33,872 nt of DNA from Clostridia bacterium (GTDB taxonomy: Bacteria > Bacillota > Clostridia > Peptostreptococcales > Caminicellaceae). Location: assembly GCA_022361035.1 (NCBI GenBank), contig JAKSBP010000170.1, forward strand, positions 1 to 33,872, in the 5' to 3' direction. Numbering within the stretch: position 1 is the first letter of the stretch; each line of letters starts with the position of its first letter. The notes under the pieces were generated by a model, which worked only from the letters and a program-made list of their open reading frames with translations, had not been told where the DNA came from and did no database searches. This document shows positions 1-7,813 of the stretch, piece by piece. The position numbers and the translations under genes are program-made.

Positions 1-799
1 TCTCTTCTCTTATCCTCTCTATGTTACTAACCATATTCTCTATGCTTCCCCCTATCAAAATCAAATCTGCGTCTGGGGCATAGTGGGTATATTTCATGCC
101 CGGTGACTTTGGTATCAATCTGCTATCTTTGATTCCTTCCACAGCAAGGTCAGTATCTACCTTTCCTACAATCTTCTCAATCTCTTCCCTTGTTACTCCC
201 CCAGGCCTTAATATAATAGGAGGGTCGGAAGTAATATCTAGTACCGTTGATTCCAATCCAACTGCTGTATCTCCTCCACATATTATGGCATCTACCCTTC
301 CCATTAAGTCATCCTTTACATGCTGCTCCCTTGTTGGACTTGGTTTGCCCGATAAATTTGCACTTGGTGCTGCCACAGGAATTCCAGCTAATTCTATTAG
401 AAGTCTAGCAATAGGATGGGCAGGCATTCTAAGGGCAACGGTATTTAATCCTCCTGTAACAACCTCAGGTACACTTGGAGATTTTTTAAATATTAATGTT
501 AATGGACCAGGCCAGAACTCATTAATTAACCTTTCAGCACTTTCTGGCAGCTCCAAAACAAGCTCCTTTAAGTCTCGGCATTTAGCTATGTGTACTATGA
601 GGGGGTTATCAGATGGCCTGCCCTTAGCCTCAAATATTTTCCTAACAGCCTTCTCCTCTAAGGCATTTGCACCTAAACCATAAACGGTTTCAGTGGGAAA
701 GGAAACAGTTCCCCCCTTTTTTAAGATTTCAGCACCTTCCCTCAACTTTTCAATATCTATATTTTCTTTATTAATTTCAATAATTTTAGTTTTTATCAT
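1..799 (-). CDS. sua5: L-threonylcarbamoyladenylate synthase, Sua5/YrdC type (3' end outside window)
   Basis: It makes threonylcarbamoyl-AMP from threonine, bicarbonate and ATP, the first step of t6A modification at position 37 of ANN-decoding tRNAs in the cytosol. My translation begins MIKTKIIEIN. It shows the YrdC-fold signatures FPTETVYGLGANA (about 34-46), a KGRPSDNPLIVHI segment (about 59-71) and PSANLSGKPSPT, then the LRPGGVT and SPGMKYTHYAP linker that leads into the C-terminal Sua5 domain. It is therefore the long Sua5 form and not a bare YrdC. The frame stays open to base 1, so the C-terminus is missing. The start at 799 has an AAAAGGA ribosome site 9 nt upstream. The neighbouring ZIP gene lies 125 nt upstream on the same strand. 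Placement downstream of prfA is typical of Firmicutes. The family call is secure. Confidence 0.93.
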   Translation of the reverse strand, partial: MIKTKIIEINKENIDIEKLREGAEILKKGGTVSFPTETVYGLGANALEEKAVRKIFEAKGRPSDNPLIVHIAKCRDLKELVLELPESAERLINEFWPGPLTLIFKKSPSVPEVVTGGLNTVALRMPAHPIARLLIELAGIPVAAPSANLSGKPSPTREQHVKDDLMGRVDAIICGGDTAVGLESTVLDITSDPPIILRPGGVTREEIEKIVGKVDTDLAVEGIKDSRLIPKSPGMKYTHYAPDADLILIGGSIENMVSNIERIREE

Positions 800-924
800 T
801 TGCTATCAATCCTTTTTTATAGCTTCCTAAAGTGAATCTTTTCAATTATTCTTTTATATTATACATAAAATTGCTTATAAGGTTAAGGGTTAATTATATA
901 TTAACTAATTGCTCTTTGATAATC

Positions 925-1656
925 TTACTTAGTCATAAGTAATCCTAGGATAAATCCTAAGATAAGCCCAATGCTAGATGTTTTTCCTATATAAAGATTC
1001 CTTGATTTTGGTATAAGCTCCCCACAGGTGATATAAAGCATTGTACCCCCCGCAAAGGATAGACAAAATGCTATAAATTCTTCAGAAATATTTCCTAAAA
1101 CAGCTCCAATAAAGGCTCCTATTCCCATGGGAAAGCCAACTAGTAATGTGAAAAGTATTACCCTAAATTTCGATATTCCCCCTACCCTCATAGGTGCAGC
1201 CATTGCAATGCCCTCTGGGATATTATGTAGGGCTATAACTATAGATATACCAATTCCTAGTTCCTTCGTAGCCATAAATCCAGAACCTATGGCAAGTCCT
1301 TCTGGAAAATTATGTAGAGCTATACCTAAGCCTACTAAAAAGCCCATTTTAGTGAAACTTTTATCACAAATAATTTTATTTTTTCTATTCTTATTTACTC
1401 TTTCGTCTATGAATATAATCATCAATACACCCATTATTATTCCTATTAAACCTATTATGAAATTCCCTCTTTTAAAGGCTTCTGGTAGGAGGTCAAAGCA
1501 AATAATAGTGAGCATTATCCCCGCAGCAAACCCTAATATAAAGCTTAAAGACTTATTACCAGGCTTTCCTAAAGCCAAGGCCAATAGCCCTCCTATTCCC
1601 GTCCCTATAACTCCAACAAAAAAACCTATGCTTGTTATTTGAAGTACATTATTCAT
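925..1656 (-). CDS. ZIP-family divalent metal transporter
   Basis: This is a cytoplasmic-membrane transporter of the ZIP family (zinc/iron-regulated), expected to import zinc or another divalent cation. The 243-residue protein has about eight hydrophobic segments and the two hallmark metal-site helices: HNFPEG (115-120, TM4) and HNIPEG (144-149, TM5). A short charged cytoplasmic loop (about 84-103) precedes TM4. It most resembles the GufA-like bacterial branch (inference). I chose the internal ATG at 1656, because GGGGGGA lies just upstream of it. An in-frame ATG 8 codons earlier (1680) has no comparable site. It sits between prfA and sua5, where relatives often carry a ZIP gene. The metal cannot be told from sequence. 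Confidence 0.88.
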   Translation of the reverse strand: MNNVLQITSIGFFVGVIGTGIGGLLALALGKPGNKSLSFILGFAAGIMLTIICFDLLPEAFKRGNFIIGLIGIIMGVLMIIFIDERVNKNRKNKIICDKSFTKMGFLVGLGIALHNFPEGLAIGSGFMATKELGIGISIVIALHNIPEGIAMAAPMRVGGISKFRVILFTLLVGFPMGIGAFIGAVLGNISEEFIAFCLSFAGGTMLYITCGELIPKSRNLYIGKTSSIGLILGFILGLLMTK

Positions 1657-1813
1657 GAGTTCCCCCCATCCCCTATACATTATTTAATGCTATATAATTT
1701 ATATGAATAATGGGAGGGATGTATGTTTAAGGCTTAGAGTCTACAAGTTTGAGGTTTTATGCTTTAAGTTTTTAAGTATATTTTAAGGTTTAAAAACCAT
1801 AAATTTAGCCTAC

Positions 1814-1838
1814 AAAAAACGATAGCATATGCTATCGT
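1814..1838 (-). terminator. Rho-independent terminator of the decayed antiporter gene
   Basis: A perfect 20-bp palindrome (1819-1838, core CGATAGC/GCTATCG) is followed on the minus strand by a run of T residues (A-run 1814-1819 on plus). It lies 7 nt beyond the stop of the antiporter remnant, so it is probably that gene's original terminator. Confidence 0.65.
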
Positions 1839-1845
1839 GAGGCTG

Positions 1846-2046
1846 TTAACAAACTTTCAATGCAATTATCGATGAGGACCTACCAGAGGCCTTCAACTCA
1901 TTTACATCGGTTTCAAGGCCTGCCAATATATGCCCCAAAACAGCAGTCTGCCTAAATCTTTTACTAATGATGCCTGCTATACTGGCAGCTGTAAGCATTA
2001 CTACTATATCAAGTAAAAAGGAGTATTTAAGTACATTTAAAGCCGC
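1846..2046 (-). pseudogene. Remnant of a CPA2-type cation:proton antiporter (KefB/NapA-like)
   Basis: The minus-strand frame open from 2046 to a TAA at 1846 encodes a fragment typical of the start of CPA2 sodium(potassium):proton antiporters: LLDIVVMLTAASIAGIISKR, then FRQTAVLGHILAG, then LETDVNELKASGRSSSIIAL, then a stop. In intact proteins HILAG belongs to the first transmembrane helix and is followed by some tens of residues before the LAGLETD motif. Here the two are fused, so an internal segment has been lost. Everything after SIIAL is also missing. The Met at 1998 has no clear ribosome site and a stop lies just upstream of the frame. A 51-codon product is unlikely to function. The terminator survives directly downstream. 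The antiporter family is known to me; the deletion history is inference. Confidence 0.7.
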
Positions 2047-2205
2047 TTACAAGCATTTTACACCTTCTTTTACTTAAAGTTCATTTTTTAGTATACTCCT
2101 ATTAATTGTTTTTTGCAATAAGTTTTCACAAAAACTTAAAACATTCTTTTTATATAACCACTAATTATTCTATAGATGTGTGACTTACAAACTTAAAAAA
2201 CGAAA

Positions 2206-2314
2206 GCAGCCACTGAGGTTTCCTTTAGAGCGATTTTTATGAATCTGTTTTACCTTCTATTACCTATCTGTAAACAGATTTATAGCATGAGCCTAAAGGA
2301 TTCTCTGTGGCTGC
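2206..2314. other. Long imperfect hairpin element of unknown nature
   Basis: Three nested inverted-repeat arms can be read. The outer arm is GCAGCCAC (2206-2213) with GTGGCTGC (2307-2314). The middle arm is TCCTTTAG (2221-2228) with CTAAAGGA (2293-2300). The inner arm is AATCTGTTTTAC (2242-2253) with GTAAACAGATT (2270-2280), closing a 16-nt loop. No coding frame explains it. It could be a MITE-like or structured-RNA relic next to the insertion sequence. The strand is unknown. Confidence 0.5.
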
Positions 2315-2393
2315 TGTAGTAAGTTAACTTTCTTAATCACTCATCTATATATCTAGGAACAACAAATAAAAGAACAGCATGAAAGGGTGAACA

Positions 2394-2428
2394 TGCCCCT
2401 GTCAAGTAGACAGTGGAAATAATGAAAA
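2394..2428. repeat. Terminal inverted repeat of the IS (orfB side)
   Basis: It matches the repeat at 4069-4104 in inverted orientation with a few mismatches and one small gap. The best block is AGTAGACAGTGGAAATAAT against AGTAGACAATGGAAATAAT. The outermost bases are TG, as usual for IS3 ends. Confidence 0.7.
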
Positions 2429-2468
2429 TATGTAAAGTCAATCATATCTATTATGGTTGGCATTATTT

Positions 2469-3317
2469 TTATGAAACATTGTTAAACAAATAATCTCTAT
2501 ATTCTAATGGTGTCATACAATTAAGACGTTTTTGATATCTACGATTGTTGTAAAAAACTATATATTTAGCAATTGAAGCTTCTAACTGCTCAAAAGTCGT
2601 AAATCGTTTTAAATAATACATTTCTGTTTTCAACACTGCCCAGAATGACTCCATTGGACCGTTATCTATACATCTACCAACTCTAGACATGCTTTGAATC
2701 ATTTGTGCATCATCTAGTTTTCTTCTGAATATTTTTGAAGTGTACTGAAAGCCTCGATCACTATGAAAAATAGGCTTAACATCTGGATGCTTGTGACGAG
2801 CAATATCAAAAGTTTCAAATACTAAAGGATTGTTATTGGATTTGCCTACTACATACGAAACAATACTTTTATCAGAAATATCCATAATCGCACTTAAATA
2901 AGCTTTTTTATTGTTTCCAAACTTGAATTCTGTGACATCAGTTAGCCACTTGTCACCAAATCTATCTGCTTGAAAATCTCTTCTTAATACATTCTTTGCA
3001 GTAATTTCAGGGGTTGATTTAATATAGCTTTTTCTTTTCTTTCTACATACAGACTTTAAACCTAAGATGTCCATTAATCTATAGATTCGTTTATGGTTTA
3101 CTTTGAATCCATTTTCACGATTTAATTTAATGGTCATTTGGCGATAGCCAAGAATTCCATTTTGTTTGTTATAAGCTTGTGTGATTAAAGGTATGATTTT
3201 TTTATTCATTTTTTCATTAGTACTTTCTTTACGATTCAGCCATTTATAGTAAGAGGATTTTTGAATACAAGCTATTTCGCATAGCGAAGAAATAGAATAT
3301 AACTGGGTATCATTCAA
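2469..3317 (-). CDS. IS3-family transposase OrfB (DDE integrase domain)
   Basis: This is the catalytic part of the transposase; it cuts and joins DNA ends of the element. It has an N-terminal HTH_21-like region (KRIYRLMDILGLKSVCRKKRKSY is the usual segment, cited by parts only) and an rve integrase core. The three acidic residues are visible in WLTDVTEF, IFHSDRGFQY and DNGPMESFWAVLKTE. The listed start at 3317 is a TTG without a good ribosome site, so it is probably not used. The frame is open upstream without a stop to the slippery site at 3389-3395. The active enzyme is most likely an OrfAB fusion made by -1 frameshifting. An AGGAGG lies between the slippery site and the orfA stop. There is no sign of inactivation. 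Confidence 0.9.
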   Translation of the reverse strand: MNDTQLYSISSLCEIACIQKSSYYKWLNRKESTNEKMNKKIIPLITQAYNKQNGILGYRQMTIKLNRENGFKVNHKRIYRLMDILGLKSVCRKKRKSYIKSTPEITAKNVLRRDFQADRFGDKWLTDVTEFKFGNNKKAYLSAIMDISDKSIVSYVVGKSNNNPLVFETFDIARHKHPDVKPIFHSDRGFQYTSKIFRRKLDDAQMIQSMSRVGRCIDNGPMESFWAVLKTEMYYLKRFTTFEQLEASIAKYIVFYNNRRYQKRLNCMTPLEYRDYLFNNVS

Positions 3318-3358
3318 CTCTTTAATAACAAGATAAATGGATTCATTTCGTACTTGGC

Positions 3359-4042
3359 TTAAGACCGCCTCCTTTCGATTTCCTCGAGCTTTTTTAGAAA
3401 ATCAATCTCCATTTGTTGCCTTTTGTTTTGTGCTTCAAGCAGCCTATTTTGAGCTCTAAGCTTCTCAATCTCTGACATTTCCTCTGTTTTTTTACGCTTC
3501 CCACGCTTATCTCGCAATGCTTCTACTCCAAACTGTTCGTATTTTCTAGTCCATGAATAGACTTGTTGATAAGATACTTCATATTTAATAGCAGTCTCAT
3601 TGTAGTTGTATTGATTCTCTATACAATCCTCAACGATTTTAACTCTTTCATTAAAAGTAGTTTTACGTCTAGTAGTCATGATTGTATTTCCTCCTATTCC
3701 TAAAGGTTTTAAACTCTCATGACTATTATACTTCATAATCCAACTTCTAACAGTATCCCATGAAGGAATTTTATACTTAATAGCAATATCACTTAATGAA
3801 CCTTCTCCATCTAAGTATGCTTTAATTACTTGATTCTTAAAATCTGTTGTATAGTTTTTATTACGCTGGTTACCTTCAAAAGCTGATGCACCGATAGATT
3901 TATATTTAAATATCCATTTTCGCAACGAACTACTGGCTACGTCATACTTATTAGCAATTATTTTTTCTGATCCTTGACCATTCAAATACTCTTTAACAGC
4001 CTCAATCTTTAATTCAGGTGATATTTTATTTTTCCTTCCCAT
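3359..4042 (-). CDS. IS3-family transposase OrfA with three HTH units
   Basis: This is the DNA-binding and regulatory part of the transposase, which recognises the inverted repeats. The 227-residue protein is about twice the length of a usual IS3 OrfA. It has three successive helix-turn-helix units: about residues 7-50 (SPELKIEAVKEYL onward), 60-105 (DFKNQVIKAYLDG onward) and 120-170 (NERVKIVEDCIEN onward). A leucine-rich coiled coil follows at about 185-225 (EIEKLRAQNRLLEAQN). The start at 4042 was chosen because AGAAGGAGG lies just upstream. An in-frame ATG at 4084 falls inside the terminal repeat. The 3' end contains CTA AAA AAG, where ribosomes are expected to slip into orfB. Long multi-HTH OrfA proteins occur in the IS150 group (family knowledge). 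Confidence 0.88.
   Translation of the reverse strand: MGRKNKISPELKIEAVKEYLNGQGSEKIIANKYDVASSSLRKWIFKYKSIGASAFEGNQRNKNYTTDFKNQVIKAYLDGEGSLSDIAIKYKIPSWDTVRSWIMKYNSHESLKPLGIGGNTIMTTRRKTTFNERVKIVEDCIENQYNYNETAIKYEVSYQQVYSWTRKYEQFGVEALRDKRGKRKKTEEMSEIEKLRAQNRLLEAQNKRQQMEIDFLKKLEEIERRRS
3389..3395 (-). promoter_or_regulatory. Programmed -1 frameshift slippery heptamer A-AAA-AAG
   Basis: In the orfA frame the codons read CTA AAA AAG CTC. Slippage by -1 gives AAA AAA GCT CGA and continues open, with no stop, into orfB. Fourteen orfA codons or fewer remain before its TAA at 3359. This is the standard IS3 signal. Confidence 0.8.
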
Positions 4043-4068
4043 TAAAAATACTCCTCCTTCTAGTAACA

Positions 4069-4104
4069 GTTTTATTATTTCCATTGTCTACTACAAGGGG
4101 AGCA
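4069..4104. repeat. Terminal inverted repeat of the IS (orfA side)
   Basis: Read on the minus strand it starts TGCTCCCCTTGTAGTAGACA and matches the repeat at 2394-2428. It partly underlies the region just before the orfA start, where such elements usually keep their promoter. Confidence 0.7.
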
Positions 4105-4125
4105 TATCAGGGCTGTCCTCATTCC

Positions 4126-5193
4126 TTAACTTAATTTTTTTAATTTTTCTGCTTGGTCAGTAGTTATTAAAGCATCCACTACTTCGTCAATTTCTCCATC
4201 TAAAAACTGGTTAAGCTTATAAAGTGTTAAATTTATCCTATGGTCAGTTATACGACTTTGAGGATAGTTATAGGTTCTAATCTTTTCACTTCTTTCTCCT
4301 GTTCCAACCTGACTCTTTCTCGCTTCTGCTATCTCAGCATTTTGTTCAGCCATTATAGTGTCATAAAGTCTTGCCTTCAAAACCTTCATTGCCTTTTCTT
4401 TATTCTTTAATTGAGATTTTTCGTCCTGGCATGTCACAACCATTCCAGTAGGCAAATGTGTAATTCTTACGGCCGAATCTGTAGTATTAACACTTTGGCC
4501 TCCATTACCGGAAGACCTAAATACGTCTATTCTCAGCTCGCTTTGATTAACTTCTATTTCTACATCATCTACCTCTGGTAAAACTGCAACAGTAGATGTG
4601 GATGTATGAATTCTTCCCCCTGACTCAGTTGAAGGTATCCTTTGAACCCTATGGACACCACTTTCATACTTTAGCCTTGAGTAGGCTCCATTACCCTTTA
4701 TCATAAATATTACTTCCTTGATTCCTCCTACCCCTGTTTCATTACTACTCATCATCTCTGTTTTCCAATTATTTCTTTCAGCATATCTTGTATACAACCT
4801 CAATAGTTCAGCAGCGAATAACCCTGCTTCATCGCCTCCAGCTCCTGCCCTTATTTCCACAATAACATTTTTTTCATCATTAGGGTCCTTAGGTAATAAA
4901 AGTATCTTTAGTTCATCCTCCAAAGGCTCTACTTGGCACTCCAATTCTTCCATTTCCATCTTGGCCATTTCCTTAAGTTCATTATCTTTGCTATCCTTTA
5001 GAATATCTCTAGCTTCCTCTATGCCTGATTTGACTTCCTTATATTCCCTATATTTATCAACAATAGGCTTTATTGAAGCATGTTCCTTAATAAATTTTTG
5101 CCATGTGGGTTGGTCGCTAATTACATCTGGGTCCGATATCTTCTGACTTAAGTCTTCAAACTTTTCCTCTATAAAATTTAATTTATCAAACAT
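4126..5193 (-). CDS. prfA: Peptide chain release factor 1
   Basis: It recognises UAA and UAG in the ribosomal A site and triggers hydrolysis of peptidyl-tRNA. The 355 residues are the usual family length. The GGQ catalytic tripeptide is at 231-233 within [18 protein letters not shown]. The codon-recognition PxT motif is PST at 187-189 (HRVQRIPST). The N-terminal coiled domain (1-110) is followed by [15 protein letters not shown]. The start at 5193 has GAGGTGA 5 nt upstream. prmC, whose product methylates the GGQ glutamine, is the gene immediately upstream. The insertion sequence begins 21 nt beyond the stop without touching the coding region. Confidence 0.97.
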   Translation of the reverse strand: MFDKLNFIEEKFEDLSQKISDPDVISDQPTWQKFIKEHASIKPIVDKYREYKEVKSGIEEARDILKDSKDNELKEMAKMEMEELECQVEPLEDELKILLLPKDPNDEKNVIVEIRAGAGGDEAGLFAAELLRLYTRYAERNNWKTEMMSSNETGVGGIKEVIFMIKGNGAYSRLKYESGVHRVQRIPSTESGGRIHTSTSTVAVLPEVDDVEIEVNQSELRIDVFRSSGNGGQSVNTTDSAVRITHLPTGMVVTCQDEKSQLKNKEKAMKVLKARLYDTIMAEQNAEIAEARKSQVGTGERSEKIRTYNYPQSRITDHRINLTLYKLNQFLDGEIDEVVDALITTDQAEKLKKLS

Positions 5194-5225
5194 AATATCA
5201 CCTCACGATTCTAGTTACAAGCTGT

Positions 5226-5309
5226 AGGATACAATTCCCAAACTTCCTTCCTCTCCTACAAAGTCTAAAGGCTTTTCCTCCATAGGTTACATACAGCATA
5301 TTGTATCCT
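5226..5309. repeat. Separated 10-bp inverted repeat between prmC and prfA
   Basis: AGGATACAAT (5226-5235) and ATTGTATCCT (5300-5309) are exact complements 64 nt apart, and span most of the 123-nt prmC-prfA gap. They could form a long-range stem in the transcript. I know no role for it. Confidence 0.35.
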
Positions 5310-5316
5310 TCACTTC

Positions 5317-6180
5317 CTACTTTTTTATTCTTCCACTAATAACTCTTTCAATTCCGGCTAAATCTTTAGTTATTTGTATATCTATATATTTTGCCTTCTC
5401 CCCCATTATATCTATGACCTTTCTAGATTGATTATAACCAACTTCTAAGGCTATGAGTCCATCTTCCTTTAAATATTTAGGAGCACCATCAATTATTTTT
5501 CTATAAAAATCGAGTCCATCTACTCCACCGTCTAAGGCAATCCTTGGCTCATATCTAGATACTTCAATTTGAAGGTCTTCTATATCCTCGGTAGGTATAT
5601 AGGGGGGATTAGAAACTAAAATATCTACTTTTCCTATGATATCAGTTTTCTCTAAGGGTTCAAATAGATCTCCATTTAAAAAGCTTATCTTAGACCCTAC
5701 TCCATTGTTTTCTGCATTTTTTCTTCCCATATCTATAGCTTTTCTCGATATATCTATTGAATAGATATAGGCACCTTCAATAAATTTTGCCAAACTAACC
5801 GATATAGCTCCACTTCCAGTACCAATATCCACAATATTATATCTATTATTCACATCTATTCTATCGAGAACCTTCTCAATCAGAATCTCCGTATCCGGTC
5901 TTGGAATCAACACCCCTTCTTCCACATGGAACATAAGCCCCATGAACTCTTGACTGCCGGTTATATATTGGACGGGGAGCCCCTGAAATCTTTTTTCAAT
6001 CAGTTTATTATATTCCTCGGTCTCTTCCTTAGTTAATATTTTATCTTTATTTATTATAAGGTATAATCTATCCACATTTAAAACACAACATAGTATAACC
6101 TGGGAATCTAATAAAGGTGTAGACACCTTTTCCCTTAGTCTTTCAAGGGCTTGCTGTAAGGCCTGATGAACAGTTATCAT
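5317..6180 (-). CDS. prmC: Release factor glutamine N5-methyltransferase
   Basis: It methylates the glutamine of the GGQ motif of release factors using S-adenosylmethionine. It has 287 residues, normal for the family. An N-terminal helical release-factor-binding domain covers about 1-85. The Rossmann methyltransferase domain has the SAM motif VDIGTGSGAISVSLA (117-131) and the diagnostic NPPY at 191-194, with LIPRPDTE (91-98) ahead. Its ATG overlaps the stop of the DUF1385 gene by 4 nt (ATGA), which implies translational coupling. Its substrate gene prfA lies 123 nt downstream. Confidence 0.96.
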   Translation of the reverse strand: MITVHQALQQALERLREKVSTPLLDSQVILCCVLNVDRLYLIINKDKILTKEETEEYNKLIEKRFQGLPVQYITGSQEFMGLMFHVEEGVLIPRPDTEILIEKVLDRIDVNNRYNIVDIGTGSGAISVSLAKFIEGAYIYSIDISRKAIDMGRKNAENNGVGSKISFLNGDLFEPLEKTDIIGKVDILVSNPPYIPTEDIEDLQIEVSRYEPRIALDGGVDGLDFYRKIIDGAPKYLKEDGLIALEVGYNQSRKVIDIMGEKAKYIDIQITKDLAGIERVISGRIKK

Positions 6181-7130
6181 ATATTTGCATCCTTATCCTT
6201 TACAAGTATATTTTTAAGGGCTACAATAGCCACCTCCAACTGTTTGTCATCGGGCTCATTTGTAGTTAGTTTTTGCAACATAAGTCCAGGATAGCTTATA
6301 GCGTATACAAGTTTTGATTTGCTTTTCCCTGCTATTTTTATAACTTCATAAGAAACTCCTGCCACTAGAGGTAAAAGCATAAGCTTCATCACTACTCTTT
6401 GAACCGGACTTTCCCATCCTAAAAAGGAGAATAGCAATATACTTAAAACCATAACAATAAGCAAAAAACTTGTACCACATCTTGGATGAAGAGTAGTAAA
6501 CTTTCTTGCATTTTCCACAGTAAGGGGTTTACCACTCTCATAGCAGTGTATAACCTTGTGTTCAGCACCATGATACTGAAAAACCCTCTTTATTTCTTTC
6601 ATCTTGGATATAAGTATAATATATCCAATAAACATAAGAATTTTTAAAACACCTTCAAAGCCACTAAGGAGTAATTGATTGGTAAATATATTTTTAAGAA
6701 GATTGATTAAAAGAGTAGGTATAAACATAAAAATCACTATAGACATAGCTAAGGCTAAGGCCACAGAGAAATAGGTTATTATATCATCGGCCCTATCACC
6801 AAATTTTTCTTCAAGCCATTTTTCAAATTTGCTTTTTTCTTCATCGGAATCTATTTCTTCAAATACCTCCGCTGAATAGGTTATAGCCCTTACTCCCAAT
6901 ATCATGGAATTAATAAGTGCTATAGCTCCTCTAATAATAGGAATTTTATATATACTAGATTTCTCTATTTTACTTACTGACTCTTTTTTCACTATTATTT
7001 CACCATTAGATTTTCTTACGGCCATGGCAATATCACTGAGACTCTTCATCATTACGCCCTCTATTAATGCCTGACCACCAACGGATTTTGGATTCATATT
7101 TTGAGGTATATTTTCTTTCCTTATCATCAT
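6177..7130 (-). CDS. DUF1385 integral membrane protein (YqhQ-like)
   Basis: The biochemical role is not established. Family signatures are clear: GGQALIEGVMM near residue 18, YHGAEHKVIHCYE in the middle and HPRCGTSFL. About four hydrophobic segments lie at roughly 120-150, 155-175, 220-240 and 245-265, so the protein sits in the cytoplasmic membrane with conserved polar motifs between helices. The HGAEHK and RCGTS motifs suggest a metal or catalytic site, but this is only inference. It overlaps prmC by 4 nt and follows rpmE, a gene order seen repeatedly in Clostridia. GAGGGAGAT just before 7130 supports the start, though the second ATG at 7127 is possible. Confidence 0.88.
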   Translation of the reverse strand: MMIRKENIPQNMNPKSVGGQALIEGVMMKSLSDIAMAVRKSNGEIIVKKESVSKIEKSSIYKIPIIRGAIALINSMILGVRAITYSAEVFEEIDSDEEKSKFEKWLEEKFGDRADDIITYFSVALALAMSIVIFMFIPTLLINLLKNIFTNQLLLSGFEGVLKILMFIGYIILISKMKEIKRVFQYHGAEHKVIHCYESGKPLTVENARKFTTLHPRCGTSFLLIVMVLSILLFSFLGWESPVQRVVMKLMLLPLVAGVSYEVIKIAGKSKSKLVYAISYPGLMLQKLTTNEPDDKQLEVAIVALKNILVKDKDANI

Positions 7131-7298
7131 ATCTCCCTCTTATTTAGAATATTTCATGCCATTTAATTATACAATATAGGATTCCTTTTATCAACTTTCT
7201 TAAACTACCTAACTTATTAGGCCAAACTCTTAGCCCATGAATTTTCATATTTCCTGTAATTGTCTTTAATAAACCTGTTGTATTCTTCGTAAATTTAT

Positions 7299-7331
7299 AA
7301 ATAAAATAAGGCTAGAGAAATTTTATCTCTA
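7299..7331 (-). terminator. Probable terminator after rpmE
   Basis: TAGAGA (7313-7318) pairs with TCTCTA (7326-7331) around a 7-nt loop. On the minus strand the hairpin is followed by a T-rich stretch (CCTTATTTTATTT). The stem is short and AT-rich, so strength is uncertain. It lies 25 nt past the rpmE stop. Confidence 0.5.
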
Positions 7332-7355
7332 ACCCCTAAGCTCCTTTGAAGTTTT

Positions 7356-7559
7356 TTATTTGTTTAAACCATATTTCTGCTTGAACTTCTCTGCTCTTCC
7401 ACCACGTTCTACAGTTTTTTGATTACCAGTATAGAATGGATGACATTCTGAACAAATTTCCAATCTGATTTCTTCTTTAACTGACTTAGTTTCAAATGAA
7501 TTACCGCAAGCACATCTCACTGTGCACTTATCGTATTTTGGATGTATATCAGCCTTCAT
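7356..7559 (-). CDS. rpmE: 50S ribosomal protein L31 (zinc-binding C+ form)
   Basis: This is a small protein of the large ribosomal subunit that bridges towards the 30S head. The 67-residue product starts MKADIHPKY. It keeps the zinc ribbon cysteines: CACG near residues 16-19 and CSECH near 36-40. This is the zinc-dependent form rather than the cysteine-free paralogue made under zinc starvation. I chose the ATG at 7559 because AGAGGTG lies directly before it. An upstream in-frame ATG (7577) would place this ribosome site inside the gene. It has its own promoter (7594-7622). The rho-rpmE adjacency is conserved in Firmicutes. Confidence 0.96.
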   Translation of the reverse strand: MKADIHPKYDKCTVRCACGNSFETKSVKEEIRLEICSECHPFYTGNQKTVERGGRAEKFKQKYGLNK

Positions 7560-7593
7560 AGGTTTCACCTCTTTCATTAAATTTTATCTATAT

Positions 7594-7622
7594 ATATTAA
7601 TAATATTCTGTACAATTGTCAA
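7594..7622 (-). promoter_or_regulatory. Sigma-A type promoter for rpmE
   Basis: On the minus strand TTGACA (7617-7622) and TAATAT (7594-7599) are separated by exactly 17 nt. The start codon is about 35 nt downstream of the -10 box. The fit to consensus is strong. Confidence 0.7.
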
Positions 7623-7813
7623 GAATAAAGGCATCAATTATACTCTCTTCAATAAAAACTATAGAGGTCAAAATTTCTTCAACCATTATATTTTATCATA
7701 TCAAATTCTAATATTCAAGATGTGATTTTATTTATTTCTATAAAGGATAATTTTAAAACAAGGACGTTCCTTAAACCCCTTGCACTTGAAAATTTATGCT
7801 CCTTGACTTTGAG

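Larger units (their letters stand above)
2394..4104 (-). mobile_element. IS3-family insertion sequence (IS150-like), apparently intact
   Basis: The element carries orfA and orfB on the minus strand, with orfB in the -1 frame relative to orfA and a canonical A-AAA-AAG slippery site. Imperfect terminal inverted repeats begin TGCCCCTGTCAAGTAGACAG at 2394 and TGCTCCCCTTGTAGTAGACA at 4104 (reading inward). Both continue with a near-identical TGGAAATAAT stretch. The outer ends were placed by this repeat alone. No convincing 3-5 bp target duplication is visible. The element ends 21 nt from the stop of prfA and separates prfA from the ZIP and sua5 genes. Confidence 0.85.

Noticed and set aside
2391..4107. 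Target-site duplication flanking the IS
   Set aside because: The 3-5 bases outside the two ends do not match convincingly, so no duplication is claimed.
7522..7725. Plus-strand frame antisense to rpmE and its promoter
   Set aside because: It overlaps a certain gene and promoter on the other strand and lacks a ribosome site.
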